From assembly GCA_048213135.1 (NCBI GenBank), contig PS015183.1:140385-160575 (forward strand): DNA of 20,191 bases. Direction: 5' to 3'. Numbering within the stretch: the stretch's first letter is position 1; each line of letters begins with the position of its first letter. The notes under the pieces were generated by a model. The model made no database searches. It was given only the letters and a program-made list of their open reading frames with translations, and was not told where the DNA came from. This document shows positions 10,281 to 19,407 of this stretch, piece after piece. The DNA is from Reclinomonas americana ATCC 50394. Its lineage: Eukaryota; Jakobida; Jakobea; Jakobida. Made by a program: the position numbers and the translations under genes.

Positions 10281-12112
10281 TCACTTGTCGTCGTCTGCTG
10301 CTGCGGCAGCGGCTAGCTCCTGGAGCCGGGCGACGACTCGCCGTTCTTCCGCGCACCACATCTCGTACAGGCGACGCATGACGTCGTCTGTCAGCGGTGC
10401 CTTGCAGTTATACACCCACGGTTTCTGTGTCTGTGTGCATGCAATGGCGGTAAGCAGCGACAGCGACAACAATAACTGCAGCGTCGTGGTGCAATCGCAG
10501 TCGGGCACGTAACCACGTAGTAGTGCACCACGGCGAGGTTCTCCCACGACCACACTCCGCGTTTCAGCATGTCGTCGGCGCGCGTCGGGGTGACTCCGTA
10601 AAAGTGCGGCAGGCCGAGCCACCGGCGGCCCTTGATTTTCTCCAGCACCGCCACCAGCACGCCTTGTTCGCCCCATCGCATGTACATGGGGTCGGTGGGT
10701 GATCGGAACCACTGCACAAACTCCTGGTACAGCGACATCGACGGCTGAGCCGTGAAGATGCCCGAGTTCAAGCCGCGGTAGCTCGCACCAAACGTGTCCG
10801 ACAGATCGTGCGCGAAGCTGTTGGCGGGGAAGAAGAAGAGCAGGTCCACGTGCCTCGCCGGCAGCGTGTCGAGGTCGAGGTACACGATCTTGTCGTACTG
10901 CGTCAGTCGGTACAGCTCCAGCTTGTGGATGCACACGATGCAGCCTTGGAGCCTCGAGTGATTGGTGTGGTTGCCCTCAAAGGGCCCCGTGTAGTGGAAG
11001 ATCACGCCGAGCTCCCGCAGAAAGGCCCTCTCCGTCGCAGTGAACACCGGCAGCACCTTGTCTTCGATGCTCTGCGGCGAGGCCACCAGCAGTGGAATGT
11101 CGGGATAGTCGCTTGCCGCTCGCAGCGCTGAGGCAAACACAAAGAGACCGCGCTTGATGTTGTCGATGGCGGCCGCGTTGCTCGTCTCCGGAACGAGCAG
11201 ATAGGTGACCCACGCAACACGACCACGCAGGTAGCTCGGACGTTCTGTCGTCGTCGTCGTTGTCGTCGTCGTCGTTGCTGGCTGCGTCGGCAAGGGCGGT
11301 GGAGGTGGTGGCTCTGGCAAGGGTGCTGGCTCAAGGACGGGAGGAACGTGCGAGTTGACAGGCTGGTGGGGGGTTGTGAGTCGCTCACTCACTCACATGG
11401 AGACGGCGTTGCGGTGTACCTTTTCAGTCTTCGCTGGCTCCTTGACTCCCTCCGCGGCAGGTTGCTGCGCAACGTAACAGCGTGAGGGAAACGAGGCGGC
11501 AATGGACACAGGAGTTGCAGACTCACCGGCGGATCCTCCTGCTTTGGAGCCGATCCATCGTCACTCGCCTGTCACTTGACGGTCAGTCATCCATCGCTTT
11601 CTTTGTCGCACACAATCGCACCTTGCGCTGCAACAACAACATGATCGTGAGCTAAAGACCACCGTAATACCACAACGACCGATGAGTGTACCTTTTCATG
11701 ATCGCTATCCTGCTGTGGGCTGGGCACCTCGGCCACAGTGGCAGGCGTATCCGTTGCCCCATTCGGACGATCAGTTGTGTGCTCGTCGACGATCTATCAA
11801 TCAAACATGCATTGTGTGTGATGAGTGAAGACTGGTGCGCCGAGCGATCGATCACTCTCACCTTCTCCTCACAGACTGTCGGTGGCGGCACTGGTGGGCA
11901 CTCGCATTCCTGTGCCTCACACACGTGTCAGAGACAAACACGGCCACACACACACGCACAACCCACATCGAACCCGTGATTACCGGACAAGAAGCACTGG
12001 CAGTGATTCTGTCGCTTGCCTGTGGTCGATTGCTGAGCTGCACGAGCATGGCTGAGTCGAGCACCGCGGCGACGATGCACGCGATCAGAACCGTGCGGCT
12101 GTTGAGCTCCAT
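10281..12112 (-). CDS. Glycosyltransferase family 8 protein with signal anchor
   Basis: Predicted type II Golgi/ER membrane glycosyltransferase using a nucleotide sugar. The GT8 family includes glycogenin and cell-wall or glycan glycosyltransferases; the acceptor here is unknown. Exons: 12112-11984, 11909-11862, 11793-11692, 11627-11622, 11568-11527, 11464-11420, 11362-10517 and 10424-10281, all joined in phase 0, 453 residues. The start MELNSRTVLIACIVAAVLDS gives a single N-terminal membrane anchor (about 7-26). The stem (27-173) is Pro/Glu/Lys-rich with a run of ten Thr. The catalytic domain carries YDKIVYLDLDTLPARHVDLL with the metal-binding DLD near 287-289, then GLNSGIFTAQPS, WGEQGVL and HYY|KPWVYNCKAP across the last intron, which is the GT8 C-terminal H-x-x-KPW region. 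Its start lies 78 bp downstream of the membrane-protein gene's stop. Confidence 0.9.
11622..11627 (-). other. Candidate 6-nt microexon (Arg-Lys)
   Basis: Inside the stem-encoding part of the GT8 gene, a TTGCAG acceptor is followed by six bases encoding Arg-Lys and then a GTGCGA donor. The flanking introns are 64 and 53 nt, both phase 0. Skipping the exon keeps the frame, so it may be real, alternative or an artefact of my model. If the segment is one intron, it would be 123 nt. Confidence 0.45.
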
Positions 12113-12189
12113 GACGACGGAGGCAGCAAGGCAGAGGACGCTGTGGCGGTGGCGGACACGACGCCCAACAACAACTTCGTTCACCAACT

Positions 12190-14081
12190 TTACTCTTTCG
12201 GGGGACCCTGTATGGAGTACGGCTGGCGCGCAGCGTGTGCTTGCCGAAGCCAGACGGCCAGGTGACAGATCATGGCGTCGCTGGATCGCCACCACCACAG
12301 TGCACGTCGTCGTCGCTCGGCACCAAAGACGAGCCTGTTCACCGACGGGCCGAGAACAGTGTCCAGAAACTGTTATTGCAGCATAAGCATTTGTCCTTCA
12401 CACCACCCACACGTGACGAGCAATGCACCTGTGGCACGAGTCGTTCGATCTCGTCTCGAGTGAATTCGACAAAGTCGACAAAGTGCGCTGGTCCGTTTGC
12501 CGGATCAGCCTGGCGCTGTATGGACAGCACGATGGATGCGTACGGATCCGTACTTGCGTTCCTGCGTGGCGATTCGTGAGTACAAGAGAGAGAGAGAGAC
12601 ATGACAAGTGCCACAGTCGCTCACCAAATATCGACGAGGCCGCCCTTCCAGGCCCACGCGGTGGTGAAGATTGTGGTCAGGGCGCCCACCCATGTCGTTG
12701 ATTCGCCAGAGACTTGCAGATACACCAGCGAGGTGTCCGGGCACGTGATGGTTGGGAAGAGAAGAGCGTCGCGCTGAGCATGTTGATGAGCGTGCGACAG
12801 AGTTGCACGAAAAGACAGCAAATTTACCGTCCACAAGAAGAGAGACGCCGACCACCCGACCTGCAACACGCTGCATATGTCAAGAAAGGAAGCACTCCGC
12901 AACACGACAGAGTCACACGCAACGAGGGCCAGCGGCAACAGTATCAGGGCGACCCATTCGCGCGTGCGTCGACTCTACGAAGCCAACGGGTGAGGGATGC
13001 AAAGTTCGATCCCACAATTCCAAGTGGCGATCTCACCTTGATAATATAGATGCGGTGCGGCAGCAGCGTCTCCGCCAGGTGTCCCAGGTAATAGCGATTT
13101 CTCGCCAGTTCCGCCACATACAAGATCCATACCGCCTGTCATGCAGCAATACCATGGGAGTGAGAAAAAAACATTGCTCGACATTTAAGTGGCAGCAACG
13201 AAACCATTCCCGCTCCGATAATGACCTGTTACGGAAGCACTGGCACGTGTGAGAAAAGAGAGAGAGAGCTGCACGTGCAACACATCGGCGCAACTCCCAG
13301 CCACCGCCGATCAAAGTGGTTGTTGTGGTAGCGCATATTCGAGAGGCATCCCGTCTCCAACGGCGTCGCACACAGATTCATACTGCAATGCTTGCCGTCG
13401 CTCTCACAGCACCCCAGAATCGTGGCCTCTTGCGCCTGCCCAATGTACGAGAAGAAGGAGAGGAGCATGGTGGCGGGAATCAGGTAGGTGCTGGCGTAGC
13501 GCACCCACCAGGGCGAGCGGGCGGCGTCGACGGTGGCGAGGATGATGGCGTCGGGGGGTGGAGGGGGTGGTGAGTCGTGGGCGGGGGGTGGTGGCTGCAA
13601 AGGGGAAGAAGAGGAGAAGGGGGGGAGGTGAGGAGAAGGAAGGGAGAAGGGGAGAAGGGGGAGAGGGGGAGAAGGGGGAGAGATGAGGAGAAGGAAGGGA
13701 GAAGAGGGAGAAGGGGGAGAGATGAGGAGAAGGAAGGGAGAAGGGGGAGAAGGGGGAGAAGGAGAAAGAGAGAAAGATGAGCTGGATAGGAGACACACCA
13801 ACCGGGAGAATGCTCATCCAACTCTTCACCACCTTGCCCTCCTTGCTGTTCTTCATCTTCCACTTCTTGCTCTTGTTGCAGCAGCCTGCCTTCTTACTCT
13901 TCTTCATCTTCAACTTGTTGTTGTTCTTGTTCTTGTTCGTCTTCTTCTTCTTCTTCTCCGTCTCCTTCTTCTTCTTCTCCTTCTTCTTCTTCTTCTGCTC
14001 CTTCTACTTCTTCTCCTTCTTCTCCCTCCCTCTCTCACACACCTGCCCATACTGCGCCACAAGAGGCGTGCGGTCATTCAT
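12190..14081 (-). CDS. Multi-pass membrane protein with poly-Lys N-terminus, family not recognised
   Basis: Function unknown. Exons: 14081-14043, 13994-13803, 13594-13295, 13225-13205, 13135-13037, 12974-12924, 12860-12828, 12773-12625, 12561-12429 and 12369-12190. All phases agree and yield 398 residues. The start MNDRTPLVAQYGQ is followed by a Lys/Asn-rich stretch (about 14-70), then a Pro-rich segment (78-91). Predicted membrane segments lie near 108-128 (RYASTYLIPATMLLSFFSYI), 178-194 (VIIGAGMAVWILYVAEL), 224-244 (WVALILLPLALVGWSASLFL) and about 272-288 (TWVGALTTIFTTAWAW). The loop after the first has five Cys at 139, 140, 147, 152 and 160, perhaps disulphide-bonded. A polar C-terminal part contains DFVEFTRDEIERLVP and an Arg4 cluster. 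Introns 13226-13294 and 12861-12923 have GTTGCG donors. The first two exons are least certain because they sit in low-complexity sequence. Confidence 0.72.
13600..13785. repeat. Polypurine minisatellite in an intron
   Basis: The 208-nt intron 13595-13802 of the membrane-protein gene is mostly repeats of GGGAGAAGGAAGGGAGAAG type on the plus strand, so the transcript carries a long C/T tract before the TTTGCAG acceptor. Three near-identical blocks of about 45-60 bp, each with GATGAGGAGAAGGAAGGGAG, are visible at about 13625, 13681 and 13721. Confidence 0.85.
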
Positions 14082-14154
14082 ACGAAGATAATACAAGCTA
14101 TATCAATCAATCTGTCCCGCAGTCAGTGTCCGCCACACTCTCTCTCTCCACATC
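14082..14154. promoter_or_regulatory. 73-bp divergent intergenic region (putative bidirectional promoter)
   Basis: The predicted start codons of the minus-strand membrane-protein gene (14081) and the plus-strand PH-domain gene (14155) are separated by only 73 bp. The stretch includes a T/A-richer segment, GATAATACAAGCTATATCAA, then a TCTCTCTC run near the PH-gene start. I infer shared or overlapping promoters; no defined factor site is recognised. Confidence 0.55.
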
Positions 14155-14624
14155 ATGGCGGCCTCGGGCAGCAACAGCGCGCCTGCATACTTGTCATCAT
14201 CCTCACACTCACCCTCACCATTGTCGTTGTCTCCGCACTCGGGAGTGGCGTCGGCGGCTGCAGGCGCGGGTGCGGCGGCGCCTATCTTTGCGGTCGATCG
14301 CACGCAGCCACCACTCGTCACAGTCATCAAGGCCGGTCATCTCACCAAGAGAGGTGTGTGAGTGGGAGGAAGAGAGAGGGAGAGAGAGGAGAGAGTGATG
14401 ATTGAGTGTGAGNNNNNNNNNNNNNNNNNNNNNNNNNNNNNNNNNNNNNNNNNNNNNNNNNNNNNNNNNNNNNNNNNNNNNNNNNNNNNNNNNNNNNNNN
14501 NNNNNNNNNNNNNNNNNNNNNNNNNNNNNNNNNNNNNNNNNNNNNNNNNNNNNNNNNNNNNNNNNNNNNNNNNNNNNNNNNNNNNNNNNNNNNNNNNNNN
14601 NNNNNNNNNNNNNNNNNNNNNNNN

Positions 14625-14697
<73 letters not shown>

Positions 14698-17299
14698 TGA
14701 TTGAGGGCTGGATGGAGGCATTGATGACCCATTTTTCCGCTCCCCCATAGGTCGTATTTTCAAAACGTGGCGTCGACGGTGGTTTGTGCTCACCAGCAGT
14801 GCCTTGTCGTACTTTGCGGTGCGTTCTTCGCTCTCTCTCTCCACAGATGTCACTTTTGTTGTCTTTCCCCTCGCTGACTGCGCTTGTTCTTCTTCGTTCA
14901 GGATGAGCATCGCTCGCGTGCTCTTGGCTCGGTGGCGCTGCGCGACATTCTCAACGTGGTCGACGCGCATCCGCATCCGTCGGCCGCGCGGCACAGTGAT
15001 CATGTGATTGAGCTGGTCACGCGTAAGCGCACGTATCTGTTCTTTGCCAGCAGTCTTGCCGAGTCGCATGCGTGGGTTCGTCGGAGAGGGAGGGAAAGAG
15101 GGGGAGGGGAAAGATCAAGAAGGGCGAGTTCTGTTTCTCTCTCCCCTGACCTGACGCGCGTGCCAAGCCATGTAGCAGGTTGCAGGTAAAGGTGGAGAGT
15201 GAGTTGCCGAGCGAACTCGGCGTGGTGCAACAGAGTGGAGAGGACTCCCCCTCTCTCCCGAGAACTGAGGACAGCAATTAGAAAGTGGAGAAAAAGCACT
15301 CTATGTTTTTGCGCCATCTTCTCTCGCTCTCTCTCATTCTTTTCTTGTCAAGAACTGAAGACAGGAATGTGACAACGTGTGGGATACTGCTCAGTGTTTC
15401 TTGGCCATCTTTCTTTGTCTTCTTTCTCTCTCTCTCCCTTTCTTTCACGTCAAGAACTGAGGACAGGAATGAGACAGCGTGTGGGGATATCGCTCAGTGT
15501 TTCTTGGCCATCTTTCGTTGTCTTCTCTCTCTGTCTCTCTCTGTCTTCCCCTCTCTCTCTCCCTCTCTTTCACGTCAAGAACTGAGGATAGTAGTGAGAA
15601 AGCGTGCGGGGAAACTACTCTGTCTGTCGGTTTTCATGTTCTGCAGTTCTCTCTCACAGGAGAGAGAGAGAGAGAAGACGACGAAGGTTACCAAGAAACA
15701 TAGAGTAGTTTCCCTTGACGAGAGAGAGAGAGAGGAGACGACGAAGATGACCAAAAAACACAAAGTAGTTCCCTTGACGAGAGAGAGACAGAGAAGACGA
15801 CGGAGATGACTAAGACACCTGCATGTGTTTCATTCCCGTTGCGCAGGTGGAATGCATCCGCCAGACATTCTTCGACATTGGCGTGCTCTCCCGTGCCTGC
15901 ATCAGCAACTCATTTTGCTACGTGAGTGCATGCACACACCCGCGCCCGCACGCATTGACAAGAAATTACTCATTGTCATCACCCCCGTCAGTCCACATCA
16001 CTACCTCGCGCCGCCGGCGTGGCCGACCTGCCTCCCGCCGTGGTCTGCTCTCTCGCTGACAGTCTGCCATACCTGACCACTGCTCGGCGGCACCTGGCGC
16101 GTGTCGGTTTGACAGAGGTCGTCGTCGAGGTGGACGCGTTTGCGGGCATGGTGGCGTCGGAGGTGGAGCAGGCCAACCTGGGCGCGTACTTGTATCGCGG
16201 TGTGGTGTCGGCGCTGTCGACAAGGTCAGTTGGGGTGAACCTTTTCTCATTAACTCCCGCTTGATGCTCACGCATTCTCTGCGCAGCCTGCAGCGTGCAC
16301 TGGAGGGCGATCCCAGTTTTGCAGACTGCTGCCGGCACACTGTGAGCACCGGCAAGGTGGTGGTGATTGCGAATGATGATGCGCAAACGGTATGTGTGTG
16401 TGTTGCTGCCCCGTCTCTCCCACTCTCTCTCACTTGCCTTTTGCTGTAGGACTCGCTCGCCTTGTCCGTGCAACGTGGTGTTCTTATCGTCTCAATGCTC
16501 GTGCAAGCCGTGTCGCAACCAGCGGACAATATGGATAGCGCAATCGAGAATGTGATGCTGGTGGGTTCTGCAGAAGTACAGGCACAATGCGCTGATTTCG
16601 CCTCCCACTCACCGTGTGTGTCATGCGGCAGTTGGAGCGCAGTGGAGTGACGCTGCCACTTGTCGTGTGGCGCAACGTGGTGGAGCACGAGGGCGAGCGT
16701 AAGCAAGCGGCACGACTGCTCACGGAGTCGCTGTGTTATGGAGAGGATGGTGCGTCGCGTTCAACAATCGTGCGTGCGCGGGCACCGTTGTACTCACAAG
16801 CATTCTTCACAGCGCCTACACAGCAGTTTNNNNNNNNNNNNNNNNNNNNNNNNNNNNNNNNNNNNNNNNNNNNNNNNNNNNNNNNNNNNNNNNNNNNNNN
16901 NNNNNNNNNNNNNNNNNNNNNNNNNNNNNNNNNNNNNNNNNNNNNNNNNNNNNNNNNNNNNNNNNNNNNNNNNNNNNNNNNNNNNNNNNCCTGCGCTCGT
17001 GAACGCCGATGCATCCATCTCACTTCCTCGTTGCACAGTCACAAAGCGTTGCCGACGCCTTGTTCCTTCTTCGGGACACGGTGGAGGGAGGCAGCCGGCC
17101 CGCCGCTACAGCTTCTGCGCGATCAGCTGTCGCCGCGATTCCACTGCGCCGACCCTCCATGGCGCCCTCACCGCCACCGGCGCCGGCATCGCCCGGAAGT
17201 GGCGGAGGACGTGAATTCAGCGGCATGACATCGTTTGCACGCGGCACGCGGCACGGCGCCAACAATCCCACCGCACTTGGATCATCGCCAGGACGATAG
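14155..17299 (+). CDS. PH-domain protein with unrecognised helical C-terminal region (internal gap)
   Basis: Probable membrane-recruited signalling or trafficking protein, inferred from an N-terminal PH domain. Exons: 14155-14353, 14751-14818, 14902-15075, 15847-15921, 15992-16224, 16287-16389, 16450-16560, 16632-16749, 16813-gap and 17039-17299. Phases agree throughout. After a Ser/Ala-rich leader, the PH domain (about residues 58-155) begins VIKAGHLTKRGGRIFKTWRR, then RWFVLTSSALSYF. It continues with HVIELVTRKRTYLFFASS and ends in the helix AESHAWVECIRQTFF. The basic first strands fit phosphoinositide binding. The following ~250 residues are mostly helical (DLPPAVVCSLADSLPYL, DAFAGMVASEVEQANLGAYL, SLALSVQRGVLIVSMLVQAV) and match no family I recognise. 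The tail is Pro/Gly/Ser-rich. Part of exon 9 and perhaps an intron lie in the 16830-16989 gap. Confidence 0.82.
14413..14624. other. Assembly gap (212 N)
   Basis: Run of N inside the first intron of the PH-domain gene (14354-14750), directly next to a GT dinucleotide run. Confidence 0.99.
14625..14695. repeat. (GT)n microsatellite
   Basis: At least 35 uninterrupted GT units adjoining the gap, inside the first intron of the PH-domain gene. The true length is hidden by the gap. Confidence 0.97.
15076..15846 (+). repeat. 771-nt intron with direct and inverted tandem repeats
   Basis: The intron interrupts the last helix of the PH domain (ESHAW|VECIRQ). Direct units start GTCAAGAACTGARGACAGGA at 15347, 15449 and 15574, with a diverged copy near 15258. 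Each continues to a CTCAGTGTTTCTTGGCCATC core and a TC-rich stretch. From about 15659 three ~60-bp units in the opposite orientation follow (15659-15719, 15720-15778, 15779-15815), each AGAGAGAGAAGACGACG then a CCAAGAAACA core and TTTCCCTTGAC. AGAGTAGTTTCCC at about 15701-15713 is the exact reverse complement of a part of the third direct unit near 15610. The RNA could fold into a long hairpin. Confidence 0.85.
16830..16989. other. Assembly gap (160 N)
   Basis: Run of N inside the PH-domain gene. It interrupts an exon that begins at 16813. The sequence after it ends in a TTGCACAG acceptor, so at least one exon-intron boundary is hidden. Confidence 0.99.
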
Positions 17300-17429
17300 G
17301 GTGGTGACGACAAGAGCGACGTTGCCCAACATCATCGTCGAAGGGAGCAATGTCGTCCTGTCTCTGCATCGTGCATTGTCAGTCTCGCGATCGCGCCTCC
17401 TGTTAAGAGCGGCAGTGCGTTGTTGAATC

Positions 17430-18984
17430 ATGAGCGCCAGCAGCTCGGATGACGAACGAGGTCAGGAAAGAATGAACGCTGTGTTTGTTTATGTGGTTTC
17501 TGGCTCGGTCTCAGTCTCACTTGGACCCTGCTCGCCATCATCATCATTGAGTAGTCTTCTCATCCTCTTGTGATCTCTCTCTCTCTCCCCGTGTGTTGCT
17601 CATCGTCCTTCTCTCTGTGCACCTGCGTGTGCTGCTATTGTCAACATGTCCACTTACTCACTTACTCACACACACTTTCGCCCTCCAGCAGGCGAGCCGG
17701 CAGCAGAGAGAGCAGAGGTGGACGATGGCGCGCGTCAAGTTGCATGCACTTTATACCTCGTCGCGTGTGTGATCATCAAACAAGCACTCATCTGACGACT
17801 GCTGCATGCATGCATACAGTCACGAAAGCGCACTCGCGACGACGACGACGACGGCGATGGCAGTTGCAGCGATAGTGATCGCGATGGCGACTCTCGCATG
17901 CGACAGAGCAAGCGAGACTCTCCTTCTCCGTCTCCGCCTCCTCAGCCTGCGCGACGCAAATCGCGCTCGCCCTCACGCTCGCCAGAGCGCAAACGACAGC
18001 GACGCAGTGGCAGTCGTGATCGCCGACCATCGCCGGCTTCGTCTCGCTCGCGTTCACGCTCCCGCGAGCGCGATCATCGCCGGCAACCGCGTCGACATCG
18101 ATCGCGTTCACGGAGTCCGTACTCGTCTCGTCGCCGTCGCAGCAGTCCCGACCGTCGCCGTCGCCACCGCTCGCCAAGTCCTCGGCGGCACTCTCAGTCA
18201 CCACCGCGACGCGCTCGTACTCGTCGCGAAGGCATTGTTGCGTTCGCTGTTTCCCCTGTCGTGCGTGCTCTTTCCTCACGGTCTCACGCATTTCCACAGC
18301 CAAGCCCATGCAACGTTCTCGGTCTGTTCAATATCAACCCGCGCGCCTCGCAAAAGGAGGTGGAGGAGCTGGTGAGCAAGTACGGTGAACTGGACAAGAT
18401 GTTCTTGATCATGGACCGCCAGGCACGTCGCATGTGTGTGCCCGCTCCCCTTCTGCTGCTCACCACTGGCACACACAGTCTGGTCAATCGCGAGGCTTTG
18501 CTTTTATTTACATGCGCAATGTGGAGGAGGCCACCAAGGTGAAGGATAATCTTGGCGGCATGACATACATGGGTCAGTTGCTGCGCTGCGATTACTCGTT
18601 GACCAAGCGGCCGCACTCACCAACACCCGGCCGCTACATGGGCGAGGCTACGTCGTCGTCGCGTCGAGCGTCGAGTCCTCGCAGCTATCGCGATCGCGAG
18701 CGTGACCGTGACAGGGACCGTGATCGCGAGAGGGCCAGGGATCGCGACAGGGACCGCGATCGCGACAGGGATCGCGACAGGGACCGCGATCGCGACAGGG
18801 ATCGCGACAGGGACCGCGATCGCGACAGGGATCGCGACAGAGACCGTGATCGCCGCCGAGACCGCAGTCGTGATCGTGATCGTGGTTTGTCATTCTCTGT
18901 GTACTCCACGAGTCTGCCGTCAGTGCTGCCCCCTCAATTTCGGTGCGTCATGTGCACTCTGCAGGTCGCAGTTCTTCTCGCTGA
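17430..18984 (+). CDS. TRA2: Transformer-2-like SR splicing factor
   Basis: Nuclear RNA-binding regulator of splice-site choice that binds purine-rich exonic enhancers. Exons: 17430-17460, 17692-17738, 17820-18236, 18300-18437, 18479-18884 and 18965-18984. The N-terminal arm (about 10-165) is an RS domain with many SRSRS and RRRSSPDRRRRH-type blocks. The RRM follows with RNP2-like NVLGLFNI, EELVSKYGELDKMFLIMDRQ, RNP1 SRGFAFIYM and LRCDY. The linker TKRPHSPTPGRYMGE is diagnostic of Tra2 proteins. The second arm is unusual: instead of RS it is an Arg-Asp dipeptide tract encoded by a 30-bp minisatellite, ending GRSSSR and TGA. The donor at 18438 is the least certain (GTGCCC chosen to keep frame). 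The 231-nt first intron is long for this window. The intron at 18237 has a GTTGCG donor. Confidence 0.92.
18694..18880 (+). repeat. Coding 30-bp minisatellite (Arg-Asp tract)
   Basis: Inside the last long exon of the Tra2 homologue, a 30-bp unit (GATCGCGACAGGGACCGCGA then TCGCGACAGG) repeats exactly at 18740-18769, 18770-18799 and 18800-18829, with diverged flanking copies. Because 30 is a multiple of six, each unit encodes five Arg-Asp pairs in frame. AGG and CGC Arg codons alternate regularly, which indicates expansion by DNA duplication. Confidence 0.93.
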
Positions 18985-19407
18985 GGCAGCAGAGGAACGA
19001 ACACACCGACTTTTCTTTGGCGGACGCCGTGACGTGTGAGAACGAAGAGTGAATTGCCGATGTGAGAAGAACGACGATCCGATGAACAAGGAGAAGATAA
19101 GAAGAAGAAGAATGAGAGGAACCGGGGCGACTGGCAGGAAGGAAGTATGCAGGCCGGTGTCGAGTCGCTGGCGACTGGCTGGAAGGACATCAAGTGGCGC
19201 CTAGGTTCTTGCTTTGAGGCTTCTGGTGAGAAGGGGGACGCAGAGTTGAAGCGGAATGGAGTCGGAAACAATCGGCCAAATGAAGATGCGCGTGCTGACT
19301 GCAATGAACATTGATCAGAGAAGAGTCCGCATTGCAAGATTACTGTTCACTAAACAAGCTTATTAAGAAAGAAAAGAATACTATCACACATCATACATAG
19401 CCACTTC
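18985..19407. other. Convergent intergenic region
   Basis: 423 bp between the stop of the Tra2 homologue (+) and the stop of the minus-strand gene at 19408. It is purine-rich at about 19080-19125 and A/T-richer near 19340-19400. I see no coding exon, RNA gene or clear AATAAA signal. It should hold both 3' UTRs. Confidence 0.6.

Noticed and set aside
13404-13913. 169-codon minus-strand frame with Pro/Ser/Phe-rich middle
   Set aside because: The middle is a polypyrimidine intron. Splicing it out joins the Lys-rich exon to the Pro-rich exon in the same phase.
13777-14091. Plus-strand Phe/Leu-rich frame resembling a membrane protein
   Set aside because: It is the translation of CTT repeats antisense to the poly-Lys exon.
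18648-18893. Minus-strand frames with Cys/Arg/Asp or Ser/Arg repeats
   Set aside because: Antisense shadow of the Arg-Asp minisatellite in the Tra2 homologue.
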